From Hyphomicrobiales bacterium (GTDB lineage Bacteria > Pseudomonadota > Alphaproteobacteria > Rhizobiales > Rhizobiaceae), in the NCBI GenBank assembly GCA_900469615.1, contig UBYA01000011.1, forward strand, positions 620,001 to 684,000: a stretch of 64,000 bases of DNA, given 5' to 3'. How positions within the stretch are numbered: the first letter of the stretch is position 1; every line of letters starts with the position of its first letter. This document shows, piece after piece, positions 25,228-34,293 of the stretch. Position numbers and translations under genes: made by a program. The notes under the pieces were generated by a model. The model had not been told where the DNA came from. It searched no databases and was given only the letters and a program-made list of their open reading frames with translations.

Positions 25228-26484
25228 GTGACGAAAGCGCATGGAGCCGACATTCCGGCGGAGATCAGAAATCGGGACGCGATGGATCCGCTCGGTCATT
25301 TGAAGGCACGGTTTCATGTGCCGGACGGGCTGGTCTATCTGGCCGGTAATTCGCTCGGTCCAGCGCCGCTCGCCATCTTCGACGAGATGGAAACAGCTGT
25401 GCGGAGCGAATGGGCCGAAGGCCTCATACGCAGCTGGAACGACGCCGGCTGGTTCTCGCTGGTTGAAACGCTGGGTGATCGCCTCGGCCGGCTGATCGGC
25501 GCGGCCGCCGGACAAACAGTCATTTGCGATTCCGTTTCGATCAATGTCTACAAGGCGCTGCAAGCGGGCTTGTCTCTCCGCCCCGGCAGAACGACGATCG
25601 TCGCTGAAGCCGGCAGCTTTCCGACCGATCTCTATGTTGCCGAAGGAGTGGTTGCCGGGCATCCCGGCGTGAGATTGTTGCTCGAAGGTGTTGATGCCGA
25701 CCGTCTCGAGGACCTGATCGATGAGAAGACCGCCGTCGTTCTCGTCAACCACGTCGACTACAAAACCGGTGCGTTGCGCGATATGGCAGCGCTCAACCGC
25801 ATCATCCATGCCGCAGGGGCGATCGCCGTCTGGGATCTTTGTCACAGCGCCGGCGTCGTCGATGTTCAACTTGATGCGGCGGGCGCGGATCTCGCCATCG
25901 GCTGCACCTATAAATACCTGAATTGCGGCCCCGGGTCTCCAGCCTTCATTTATGCCGCGAGCCGGCATCTCGATATGTTAAGTCAGCCGCTGGCGGGTTG
26001 GTGGGGGCATGCCGCGCCTTTCGCATTCGAGCGGGGCTATCGCGCGGATGGCGGCATTCGCAAGCTGCTGTCCGGTACGCAGCCCATCCTGTCGCTACGT
26101 GCGATCGGTGCCGGGCTGGCCGCCATCGAGGATGTGGCAATGGCGGACCTGCGTGCCAAAAGCCTGGCGATGACCGGTCTGTTCATGGAACTCGTCGAGC
26201 AGAGCTGCCGCACACACGGGCTTGAGCTGATGACGCCGCGCGATCCGCGCCTGCGCGGCAGCCAGGTGTCCATTGCCTTCGCAGACGGTTATCCAGTGAT
26301 CCAGGCACTGATCGAGCGGGGCATAGTCGGCGATTTCCGCGCCCCGGACACCGTGCGTTTCGGCTTCTCGCCATCCTATATGGGCTTCGAGGAGGTCTAC
26401 CGGGCCGCCATGGCGTTCAATGAAGTCATGAATTCGGGGAGCTGGCGGGACGAGCGTTTTGCCAGGCGCAGCATCGTGACCTGA
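25228..26484 (+). CDS. kynU: Kynureninase
   Basis: A 418-residue fold-type I PLP enzyme with kynureninase hallmarks. These include YLAGNSLGPAP (38-48), WDLCHSAG (202-209) for the cofactor-ring Asp and the conserved His, and the GCTYKYLNCGPGSPAF segment with the Schiff-base Lys at 229. It hydrolyses L-kynurenine to anthranilate and L-alanine (or 3-hydroxykynurenine to 3-hydroxyanthranilate). The ATG at 25228 follows GAGGAGA. No kynA (tryptophan 2,3-dioxygenase) or anthranilate-degradation gene is visible in the window, so kynurenine may come from outside through the importer encoded next. Downstream genes run in the same direction. Confidence 0.93.
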   Translation: MTKAHGADIPAEIRNRDAMDPLGHLKARFHVPDGLVYLAGNSLGPAPLAIFDEMETAVRSEWAEGLIRSWNDAGWFSLVETLGDRLGRLIGAAAGQTVICDSVSINVYKALQAGLSLRPGRTTIVAEAGSFPTDLYVAEGVVAGHPGVRLLLEGVDADRLEDLIDEKTAVVLVNHVDYKTGALRDMAALNRIIHAAGAIAVWDLCHSAGVVDVQLDAAGADLAIGCTYKYLNCGPGSPAFIYAASRHLDMLSQPLAGWWGHAAPFAFERGYRADGGIRKLLSGTQPILSLRAIGAGLAAIEDVAMADLRAKSLAMTGLFMELVEQSCRTHGLELMTPRDPRLRGSQVSIAFADGYPVIQALIERGIVGDFRAPDTVRFGFSPSYMGFEEVYRAAMAFNEVMNSGSWRDERFARRSIVT

Positions 26485-26560
26485 TCAAGCTGCGTCCATG
26501 ACGTTCGCGCGGCGGGAGGACGGCGCGTGAACGCTTTTTTGAGTGGGAGGAGGAACAGTA

Positions 26561-27589
26561 ATGAACGGTTTTAAGCGCAGTCTCGCTGCGATCCTGATCG
26601 TTGCCGGGGCCGGCATGGGGGCTCCGGCATATGCGGGAGCGACCTTGGATGCAATCCGGCAGAAGGGTGAGGTGACTTGTGGCGTTTCCACGGGCATCGG
26701 CGGCTTCTCCATCGCTGACAGCGCCGGTCAGTGGACGGGGTTGACGACGGATTTCTGCCGTGCGGTTTCCGCGGCCGTTCTCGGCGATGCCGCCAAGGAG
26801 AAATTTGTTCCTCTCAGCCCGCAACAACGCTTCACGGCGCTGCAATCGGGTGAGGTCGATATGCTGACCACGGTTGCGACCTGGACGCTGACGCGCGATG
26901 CCTCGCTCGGGCTGCTCTATGCTGGCGTCTATTTCTACGATGGCCAAGGTTTTCTTGTCCCGAAATCACTTGAATTGAAGAGTGCTCTCGACCTCGATGG
27001 CGCCAGCATCTGCACCGCGACAGGCACAACGAGCGAGCTCAATCTGGCGGATTACTTCAGCGCCCACGGCAAGAGTTTCACGCCTGTCGTGTTCGAATCG
27101 CAAAACGAGGCGCGTTCGGCCTTCTTCAGCGGCCGTTGTCAGGCTTTCTCCGCCGACATGTCGTATCTCTCATCCGTGCGGGCATCGGACGCGCCTAATC
27201 CCGATGACTGGCAGATCTTGCCGGAAATGATTTCAAAGGAGCCGCTTGGCCCTGTCGTCGGACGCAACGATCTCGATTGGTTTACAATCACCAAATGGAC
27301 ATTGATGGCGCTGATCGAAGCCGAAGAAAAAGGTATTACCTCCGGCAATGTCGACGCCATGAAGAGCAGCAAGGATCCGGAAATCCAACGCCTGCTGGGT
27401 GCGTCCGGGGACATGGGTGAAAAGCTCGGGCTTGATCAGGGCTGGGCTTATCGAGCGATCAAGCGTGTCGGCAACTACGGCGAAATCTTCGCGCGCAATG
27501 TTGGGCCGAAGACCCCGCTGCGTATGGAGCGCAACGCCAACGCGCTCTGGTCTGACGGCGGCCTGATGTACGCGTTGCCGGTTCGCTGA
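26561..27589 (+). CDS. AapJ/BztA-like amino-acid ABC binding protein
   Basis: A 342-residue periplasmic binding protein of the general L-amino-acid group (AapJ, BztA). A Sec signal peptide ends near AYAGA (residue 25). The mature start GATLDAIRQKGEVTCGVSTG and the length above 330 residues distinguish it from the shorter HisJ-type proteins. TWTLTRDASLGL and a late C-terminal extension are also typical. A GGAGGAGGAAC site precedes the ATG at 26561. It is in an operon with two permeases and follows kynureninase, so kynurenine or tryptophan-derived amino acids are candidate substrates; Aap systems are usually broad. Confidence 0.9.
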   Translation: MNGFKRSLAAILIVAGAGMGAPAYAGATLDAIRQKGEVTCGVSTGIGGFSIADSAGQWTGLTTDFCRAVSAAVLGDAAKEKFVPLSPQQRFTALQSGEVDMLTTVATWTLTRDASLGLLYAGVYFYDGQGFLVPKSLELKSALDLDGASICTATGTTSELNLADYFSAHGKSFTPVVFESQNEARSAFFSGRCQAFSADMSYLSSVRASDAPNPDDWQILPEMISKEPLGPVVGRNDLDWFTITKWTLMALIEAEEKGITSGNVDAMKSSKDPEIQRLLGASGDMGEKLGLDQGWAYRAIKRVGNYGEIFARNVGPKTPLRMERNANALWSDGGLMYALPVR

Positions 27590-27590
27590 T

Positions 27591-28763
27591 ATGGCACAGA
27601 CAGGCCGCCCGGATCTTCTGGCGGAAAGCAGGCGCAATTCCGCTTTCCGTGCGTTGATGATCCAGTTCGTCGTGCTGCTGCTCATGGCAGCCGTGGTCGC
27701 GTTCCTCGGGGTTAATCTGGTCGGCAATCTCGAGGCGCGCTCGATTCGCACCGGCTTCGGCTTTCTATGGCAGCCTGCCAGCTTCGAAATCGGTCAGACA
27801 CTGATTGCCTATAGCGCCAGGGCAAGTTTCGCGACCGCTCTGCTGGTGGGGGTGATAAACACACTGGCCGTCGCCTTGCTGGGTATTGTGCTGTCGACGT
27901 TCGCGGGTTTTCTGGTCGGTATTGCCAGCCTGTCGCGTAATCCGCTGGTGGCGCCATTAGCGCGCCTCTACATAGAAACCGTTCGCAATATTCCGCTGCT
28001 ATTGCAGCTTTATGTCTGGTATTCGGTTTTGACGCAGATGCTGCCGGCGGCGGCGGCCGCGCCGCAGATTCTGCCGCATACCTATCTGGCGAAGAGCGGT
28101 TTGCATTTCCCGATCCTCCATGCCGGCGGCTGGATCGTCGCCGCGGCTCTCGTGGCCGGGATGCTTTGTGCTTCAATCTTTCACATTTGGTCGGCGCGTC
28201 GCGCGGAGCGTACCGGCGCGACTCCGCAATTCTGGCCGCTGCCGGCGCTGATCATCCTGCCAGCGGTTGCGGTTCTGGCTGCCATCCTGATGGTAAGCCA
28301 GCCTGATGTGCCGCTACCGACCCGTTTCGGCTTTTCCGGCGGCGGCGTGCTGCCGCCGGAATTAACGGCTCTCGTTGTCGGTCTTTCGGTCTACAATGCA
28401 TCGTTCATCGCGGAGATTCTGCGCGCCGGGATCGCTTCAGTCGATCGTGGGCAGTTGGACGCAGCCGCGGCTCTCGGCCTCAACAACAAGCTCTCCGCGC
28501 GATTGGTGGTTATTCCGCAGGCGTTGCGGGTGGTCGTGCCGCCGCTTGCAAACCAATATCTCAATCTGACCAAGAACACGTCGCTTGCCATCGCCATTGG
28601 CTATCCCGATCTGATGTCGATCGGCAACACGATCATCAACCAGACGGGTCAGGCAGTAGAAGTCATCACACTGCTCATGGGAGCTTATCTTTTGATGAGC
28701 CTGACGATCGCGGCGTTCATGAACTGGTATAATGCGCGTGTTGCGCTGGTTGATGCACGATGA
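27591..28763 (+). CDS. AapQ-like amino-acid ABC permease
   Basis: A 390-residue membrane protein of the HisM/AapQ family. It has one long N-terminal membrane segment before the conserved permease core, as in AapQ, with the long loop around residues 60-90. RLYIETVRNIPLLLQLYVW and the EAA-like stretch AAALGLNNKLSARLVVIPQA face the cytoplasm. It starts 1 bp after the binding-protein stop and overlaps the next permease by ATGA (28760-28763). It should pair with the AapM-like protein to form the transmembrane channel. Confidence 0.9.
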   Translation: MAQTGRPDLLAESRRNSAFRALMIQFVVLLLMAAVVAFLGVNLVGNLEARSIRTGFGFLWQPASFEIGQTLIAYSARASFATALLVGVINTLAVALLGIVLSTFAGFLVGIASLSRNPLVAPLARLYIETVRNIPLLLQLYVWYSVLTQMLPAAAAAPQILPHTYLAKSGLHFPILHAGGWIVAAALVAGMLCASIFHIWSARRAERTGATPQFWPLPALIILPAVAVLAAILMVSQPDVPLPTRFGFSGGGVLPPELTALVVGLSVYNASFIAEILRAGIASVDRGQLDAAAALGLNNKLSARLVVIPQALRVVVPPLANQYLNLTKNTSLAIAIGYPDLMSIGNTIINQTGQAVEVITLLMGAYLLMSLTIAAFMNWYNARVALVDAR

Positions 28764-29803
28764 GCGGGGCGATGTATTTCCTGCGTCGGCGGTTGTTCGG
28801 CAGCATCGGCAACTCCTTGCTCACAATCACTATGCTAGCGATTTTCGCTGCCGCCATACCGCCGCTGTTGCGGTGGGCGATTTTCGATGCGACCTGGGCA
28901 GCAGCCACACCCGAAGCATGCCGCAGCAGTGGCGGCGCTTGTTGGGCGTTTATCCATGAGAAATATCGGTTGATGCTGTTTGGCCGGTATCCCTTCGTAG
29001 AGCAATGGCGGCCGCTGCTTGCGCTTGCGCTTGCCTTGATATTGGTACTGGCGGGTTGCTCCCTGAAATTCCGATGGCAGACGGTTTGTATCAGCTGGGC
29101 TATGGGGATGGCAGCAGTCTTAATCCTGATGCGCGGCGGAGTTCTCGGTCTGGATTATGTGCCGACCGATCTTTGGGGCGGGCTGCCGCTCACCGTATTC
29201 CTCGCTCTCGGCGGAATGATCGGATCCTTCCCGATCGCCGTCCTGCTGGCGCTCGGCCGACGAGCCCGCTTGCCGCTGGTCCGGGCGATCTCTGTTGCGG
29301 CAATAGAATTGGTGCGCGGCGTGCCATTGGTCAGTGTGTTGTTCATGGCGTCCTTCATGATACCGCTGTTCCTGCCTGGTAAAGTCAATATCGACGTGTT
29401 GCTGCGAGCATTGGTGGCCATCACATTGTTCAGCTCGGCTTACCTCGCCGAAGCCATTCGTGGCGGACTGCAGGCCGTCCCCGAAGGGCAGGAGGAGGCA
29501 GCTAAGGCGCTGGGGCTGACCTATTGGCAGACATCATTGCTGATCGTCGTACCGCAGGCGCTTCGCCACGCTATCCCCGCCATCGCCAACCTGTTCATCG
29601 GTCTGTTCAAAGACACTTCGCTCGTTGGCATCGTCGGTCTCACGGATCTGCTCCTGGCGGCGAAGCAGGCTCTGAGTGATCCGCAATGGCGCAGTTTCAG
29701 TCTCGAAGGCTACTTATTCATAGCCGCGATCTACGTCGCCTTTTGCTACTTCATCTCGCGTTACAGCCGTTACCTGGAGCAAAGGTTACGGCGGGAACGA
29801 TGA
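28760..29803 (+). CDS. AapM-like amino-acid ABC permease
   Basis: A 347-residue second permease of the general amino-acid importer. The N-terminal extension and the segment with TPEACRSSGGACWAFIHEKY are AapM hallmarks. Conserved ELVRGVPLVSVLFMASFMIP and the EAA-type loop [20 protein letters not shown] precede the last helices. Translationally coupled to the AapQ-like gene. In complete Aap/Bzt operons an ATPase gene (aapP) follows; here the next gene is an aldehyde dehydrogenase on the other strand, so the ATPase must be supplied from elsewhere. Confidence 0.9.
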   Translation: MSGAMYFLRRRLFGSIGNSLLTITMLAIFAAAIPPLLRWAIFDATWAAATPEACRSSGGACWAFIHEKYRLMLFGRYPFVEQWRPLLALALALILVLAGCSLKFRWQTVCISWAMGMAAVLILMRGGVLGLDYVPTDLWGGLPLTVFLALGGMIGSFPIAVLLALGRRARLPLVRAISVAAIELVRGVPLVSVLFMASFMIPLFLPGKVNIDVLLRALVAITLFSSAYLAEAIRGGLQAVPEGQEEAAKALGLTYWQTSLLIVVPQALRHAIPAIANLFIGLFKDTSLVGIVGLTDLLLAAKQALSDPQWRSFSLEGYLFIAAIYVAFCYFISRYSRYLEQRLRRER

Positions 29804-29858
29804 AGTTATCCCTTGCAGTGATGTCGCCTGGAGGGCTTGGGCTTGGGGGATGGGAATC

Positions 29859-29887
29859 GAGCCGGTAAAAATGTTGACTGCCGGCTC
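29859..29887. terminator. Hairpin between convergent operons
   Basis: GAGCCGG (29859-29865) pairs with CCGGCTC (29881-29887) around a 15-base A/T-rich loop, in the 169-bp gap between the AapM-like gene and the aldehyde dehydrogenase gene. No T-tract follows on either strand, so terminator function is tentative. Confidence 0.35.
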
Positions 29888-29972
29888 ATGGAAATCGCAA
29901 CGCATCGCCATTCCCTCGTTTGCGCCGGTCGGATCGAGGGAATGGCAGCGCTCGCCGCTGGGCTGCTGGGTT

Positions 29973-31448
29973 CTACTTTATGTACCACCCCCAAGGCGCT
30001 TCGCCTTGAAAGCGGGTGATCTGTTTGGTCTCCAGATAGTTTTCCAGCCCCCAGCGCCCCAGCTCGCGACCAATGCCCGACTCCTTGTATCCGCCCCACG
30101 GCGCTTCCGTGAAAGTCGGCTGCGAGCAATTGATCCAGACGATGCCGGCCCTCAAGGCGGCGGCAATCCGGTTGGCGCGCGCAAGATCCTGGCTCAGGAC
30201 GGCTGCCGCAAGTCCGAAGCGCGTGTCGTTGGCGAGTTCTATTGCTTCGCCTTCCTCCGAAAAGCTCCGGATACACACCACAGGGCCAAACACCTCTTCC
30301 CGCCAGATTTCGCTGTCCGTGGCGGGATCGAGAATAATGGTTGGCTCGAAAAAAAAGCCTTTGCCGTCTATCGTGCGGCGGTTGCCGCCGGCCAGTATTG
30401 CGAAGCCCTCCGATTTGGCTCTTTTCACGAAGGCCGAAACCCGCTCCAGCTGCTTTCGCGAAACAAGGGGGCCGAGAAGCACATTTTCGCTCAAGCCGTT
30501 CCCCAATCGGATCTTGCGGGTTTCTTCGGTCAGCCGCGTGAGAAGGCGGTCGCGAATGGAGGTGTGGACGAGAACACGCGATGTTGCCGAACAGACCTGG
30601 CCCTGGTTCCAGAAAATGCCAAACATGATCCATTCGACAGCCTGATCGACATCGGTGTCCTCGAAGACGAGCAGAGGGGATTTTCCTCCCAGTTCGAGGC
30701 TGACACATTTGATATTGCGGGCTGCGGCAGCCATGACCTTGGAGCCGATCGCACCCGAACCGGTAAAAGCCAGCTTGTCGACATCACGATGGTCTATCAG
30801 AGGCTGACCTGCCGCCGGCCCGTCGCCGGTCACGATATTCAGTACGCCTGCCGGCAAACCGACCGCATCAGCGATCTTTCCCAATTCCAGCGCCGTCAAT
30901 GCGGTCAGCTCTGATGGCTTGAGAATCATCGTGCAGCCGGCAGCGAGGGCGGGCGCTACTTTCCAAGCCGCCATCAACAATGGAAAATTCCATGGAATGA
31001 TGGCTCCGCAGACACCTATCGGCTCACGAACGGCTTTTGAGACAAATCGCTCGTCTGCAAGATCGATCGTTTCCGGCGGACTCGCATCCATGTCCTCCGC
31101 CAAGCCTGCGTAATATTCGAAACAGCCGGCTGCATCGTCGATGTCCCACAGGGCTTCGGGCATCGGCTTGCCGTTGTCGATCACCTCCAAACGAGCAAGA
31201 TCGTTCCGTCTCTCTCTGATCTCTATGGCGATGGCACGCAAGAAGGCTGCCCGTTCCGTACCCGGCAGGCGAGGCCACGGGCCGGCGTCGAAAGCGCGCC
31301 GCGCCGCAGCGACGGCGAGATCAATATCCTGGCTCGTGCCGGCGGCAATGCGATGGACAATCTCTTCCGTCGCCGGATTTACAACATCCAGCGTCCCGCC
31401 CAGGACCGGGGAGACCCATCGACCTTCGATATATAAGCCACTTTGCAT
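29973..31448 (-). CDS. Aldehyde dehydrogenase (NAD(P)+)
   Basis: A 491-residue aldehyde dehydrogenase. The nucleotide-binding half has PWNFPLLMAAWKVAPALAAG and LAFTGSGAIGS. Glu252 (LELGGKSP) and Cys286 (NQGQVCSATSR) are the catalytic pair. The C-terminal EAPWGGYKESGIGRELG is typical of betaine-aldehyde/gamma-aminobutyraldehyde-type enzymes. It is last in a leftward operon behind an AGXT2L-type phospho-lyase (20-bp gap), whose reaction class produces an aldehyde. A likely job is therefore oxidation of that aldehyde, for instance 2-aminoadipate semialdehyde to 2-aminoadipate. That role is inference; the enzyme family is certain. Confidence 0.92.
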   Translation of the reverse strand: MQSGLYIEGRWVSPVLGGTLDVVNPATEEIVHRIAAGTSQDIDLAVAAARRAFDAGPWPRLPGTERAAFLRAIAIEIRERRNDLARLEVIDNGKPMPEALWDIDDAAGCFEYYAGLAEDMDASPPETIDLADERFVSKAVREPIGVCGAIIPWNFPLLMAAWKVAPALAAGCTMILKPSELTALTALELGKIADAVGLPAGVLNIVTGDGPAAGQPLIDHRDVDKLAFTGSGAIGSKVMAAAARNIKCVSLELGGKSPLLVFEDTDVDQAVEWIMFGIFWNQGQVCSATSRVLVHTSIRDRLLTRLTEETRKIRLGNGLSENVLLGPLVSRKQLERVSAFVKRAKSEGFAILAGGNRRTIDGKGFFFEPTIILDPATDSEIWREEVFGPVVCIRSFSEEGEAIELANDTRFGLAAAVLSQDLARANRIAAALRAGIVWINCSQPTFTEAPWGGYKESGIGRELGRWGLENYLETKQITRFQGEAPWGWYIK

Positions 31449-31468
31449 GGATCACCTCGTTTCTGGCG

Positions 31469-34189
31469 TTAAAGAGGACGATGGCCCAAGGCGAGCTCGG
31501 CCTCGCTCAAGGCCGTGTCAAGCCGCTCCAGCAGAAAATCGATATCTTCGGCCTGGATGGTCAGGGGAGGCCTGATTTTCAGAATGTTGTCGGCAGGGCC
31601 TTCGCGTCCGATGAGAATGCGCATATCGCGCAGCCGGTTCATAACATATTCCGCGACGAGTGTCGCGGGCGTGCGGTCCTGCCGGTCAAGAACGAGATCA
31701 AGCCCGATGAAGAGGCCTATACCGCGCACATCGCCGATCGTGGGATGGCGTTTTTCAAGTTCGCGCAAGCCCGCGAGCAGTCGATCGCCCATGATGCCGG
31801 CATTGTGCTGCAAGCTCTCCTGCTCAACGATGTCAAGCACCTCGGCTGCAACGAGGCAGGAGAGATTGGAACCGCCGAAGGTCGAAAAATATTCCGGACC
31901 CTGTGCGAACTTGTCAGCAATCGCCCGTGTCGTGATCAAGGCGCCGATCGGGTGTCCGTTGCCCAGTGGCTTGCCCAAAACCACGATATCCGGCGTCACA
32001 TTCTGCTGTTCGAACCCGAAATAATATTTCCCGAGGCGACCCAGGCCGGTTTGCACCTCATCGGCGATGCAGATTCCCCCGGCTGCGCGGATACGCGCAT
32101 AGACTTCGCCGAGATACCCCTTGGGCGGGATGATCTGCCCGCCGACGCTGGGAAATGTTTCGGCGATAAACCCGGCAAGCTTCCCGCCACGGTCCTTAAT
32201 GTCGTCCAAGGCTCGCTCGATCTGTTGCGCGTAGCGCAATGCCCGATGGGGATCGTCTCGCCGGAAGCGCCCGCGGTAATCGTCGGCGACGTCGACCAGA
32301 TGAACCCACGGCTGGCGTCCACCCATGCCTGGCTTGTTAAATTTGTAGGCGGAGATATCGATCGCGCCCGTGGTATTGCCGTGATAACCATGGTCTGGCG
32401 TAATCATGTCGTAGCCGCCGCTGGCAGCACGGGCTATCCGCAATGCCAGTTCGTTTGCTTCCGAGCCGGAATTCACAAGGAAGCAGACTTCGAACTCTTC
32501 GGGCAGCCGATCGGTCAGCCGCCTGGCAAGCGCGGTCTGCGCCGGATGGAGATAGCGTGTATTGGAGTTCATGCGCGCCAGCTGCCTGGCTGCCACATCG
32601 CGAATACGTGGATGCGCGTGCCCGACATGGGGAACGTTGTTGTAGGCATCCAGATAGGTGCGGCCCATTTCATCAAACAGATAATGGCGCCAGCCGCGCA
32701 GCAGCGTGACGGGCTGCCTGTAGCTGAGCTTCAGATTGGCGCTAAAGCGCGCCTTGCGCTCAAGGAGCAAGGCCTGTGTGTCGAGCGGCTGATACGCGAC
32801 CCGCTCGTCCGGAAGGTTGAGAAGCGCAGCCGGGTTGGGGCACATCGCCTGCCAGAACAGTCGATCATCGGGGTCGACGACATCCGGAAAATCGAAATTC
32901 CCGTCGACGAGGGGTATCGCCAATTGAACTCGCACGCGTGGAGACCAGCCGCCATTCTCCTGTGCAGATGCGATCCGGGCGAACATTGCCCCCGATTGTA
33001 TTTCGTCGCCGAGCCGCAAAAGATCGGCAGATCGCGGATCAAGATGATCATAAATGGTCAAAAAGGCTGCGCTGTCCGGTGTTTCGTGCCGCAGAACTAT
33101 CCGTGTTCCCGAATCCCCTGTCTCCATGGCGGAGATCACGCCGGAAAGCGGCGCGTTCACAGCCGTCCCGGCAGGGGCGAAGATATCCACAGGCAGGCAT
33201 ACGGTCTTTCGGTCGAGACTGCCTTCGCGGCGCTGCGAAGGATAGATCAATCGGGGTTCACCGTAACGCCCAAGGCAAATCGTTCCGGAGGCAACTTCGG
33301 GAGCCAGCGCGCTCGCCTCCTCCCGGGTCATGTGAAACGGGTTGAGCGGCACGGTGCTTTCCTCCACCGAAAGCGCTTTCACCAGTGCTTCGCTCAGTTC
33401 AACCCCCACGATCGGGGCGAACCGTCCCCGTCGGCTGTCCAGCCAGCCCATAATTTCGATGGCGTTACGGCTAACCGGTTGTGCGCAGGCATGACGCAGG
33501 CGCGCGTTGATAACCGCGCCGCTTTGGCTGGTGCGCTCAAGAACGCGCCATCGCAGGGCGCCGGCCTCGCCCTCATCGCCGATGGCCTGACCGGCTGCCA
33601 CGGCCCGGCGTGCCATGATCATGCGCGTGAGGGGCCATATTGCTCCGATTTCCCCGTCCGAGAGCGGAGTGATCGCGTGATAGCCGGAAACGACCGCGGC
33701 AATTGCCGCTTCCGTGTCGGCGTTTGTCAGGATGGCCGCTGCCGCCACTGCGGCAAGGTCGAAGATGCGTGGCGCCTTTGTCGACTCGTCCGGCGTTTCA
33801 AGGATGGCAATCCTCGCCGGTTCCAGAAGTGCCGGCATCACGCAAATCGTCCGCTCGCAAAGCGCGTTGTGAGTGGGCTGAGCCGGCAGTCCGGCGAGCT
33901 GCGGCTCGACGTTGCGATAGTCCTCGATTATGGCGTGAACGAGCTCGCGGTATTCTAAAGCAAGGGGAGGAAGATCTGGAAGCAGCGGAAGTAGCGGAGC
34001 ACGAACGTCCTGCGCTTCGGACTCGCAATGGCGCATGGCCTCGCCAAGGCGAGCAGTGAAGGCGCCAATCTCGGCGAGTGTCGATAACTCAAGCCTGCCT
34101 GCTTCCCAAATGGGAATATATTTTGAGGCATGCGAAACGGTCGGAACCGTGAATTGAGACGCGATTTCTTTCCAATGGGCGTTGCTCAT
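31469..34189 (-). CDS. Class III aminotransferase-type phospho-lyase (AGXT2L-like) with degenerate kinase and M23 domains
   Basis: A 906-residue three-part protein. Residues about 490-900 are a class III PLP domain. GSEANELALRIAR (575-587), DEVQTGLGRLGKYYF (710-724) and Lys740 (VVLGKPLGNGHP) are intact, and GGQIIPPKGYL and IGDVRGIGLFIGLDL closely resemble the mammalian AGXT2L proteins that eliminate phosphate from phosphoethanolamine or 5-phosphohydroxylysine. Residues 1-230 resemble an aminoglycoside-phosphotransferase/hydroxylysine-kinase domain without its N-lobe, and the catalytic HxD is HNA (107-109). Residues 305-425 resemble an M23 peptidase, but the metal-binding His residues are replaced (Cys331, Arg418, Arg420). 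The ATG at 34189 follows GGGGAAAG. Neighbours are an amino-acid importer, a phosphatase-family gene and an aldehyde dehydrogenase. Confidence 0.82.
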   Translation of the reverse strand: MSNAHWKEIASQFTVPTVSHASKYIPIWEAGRLELSTLAEIGAFTARLGEAMRHCESEAQDVRAPLLPLLPDLPPLALEYRELVHAIIEDYRNVEPQLAGLPAQPTHNALCERTICVMPALLEPARIAILETPDESTKAPRIFDLAAVAAAAILTNADTEAAIAAVVSGYHAITPLSDGEIGAIWPLTRMIMARRAVAAGQAIGDEGEAGALRWRVLERTSQSGAVINARLRHACAQPVSRNAIEIMGWLDSRRGRFAPIVGVELSEALVKALSVEESTVPLNPFHMTREEASALAPEVASGTICLGRYGEPRLIYPSQRREGSLDRKTVCLPVDIFAPAGTAVNAPLSGVISAMETGDSGTRIVLRHETPDSAAFLTIYDHLDPRSADLLRLGDEIQSGAMFARIASAQENGGWSPRVRVQLAIPLVDGNFDFPDVVDPDDRLFWQAMCPNPAALLNLPDERVAYQPLDTQALLLERKARFSANLKLSYRQPVTLLRGWRHYLFDEMGRTYLDAYNNVPHVGHAHPRIRDVAARQLARMNSNTRYLHPAQTALARRLTDRLPEEFEVCFLVNSGSEANELALRIARAASGGYDMITPDHGYHGNTTGAIDISAYKFNKPGMGGRQPWVHLVDVADDYRGRFRRDDPHRALRYAQQIERALDDIKDRGGKLAGFIAETFPSVGGQIIPPKGYLGEVYARIRAAGGICIADEVQTGLGRLGKYYFGFEQQNVTPDIVVLGKPLGNGHPIGALITTRAIADKFAQGPEYFSTFGGSNLSCLVAAEVLDIVEQESLQHNAGIMGDRLLAGLRELEKRHPTIGDVRGIGLFIGLDLVLDRQDRTPATLVAEYVMNRLRDMRILIGREGPADNILKIRPPLTIQAEDIDFLLERLDTALSEAELALGHRPL

Positions 34190-34293
34190 CAGCTTCTTTC
34201 CCCACGATTGGCATTGACGCAACGATCTTCGCAATCCCGTCCCGGACGACGGAGCGCCGAAGAATTCGTCGATTTGATGCTTGGCGATTATGA

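Noticed and set aside
31481-33958. An 825-codon open frame on the plus strand opposite the AGXT2L-like gene
   Set aside because: It mirrors a gene with intact PLP-enzyme motifs on the other strand; its translation has no family resemblance and arises from GC-rich codon bias.
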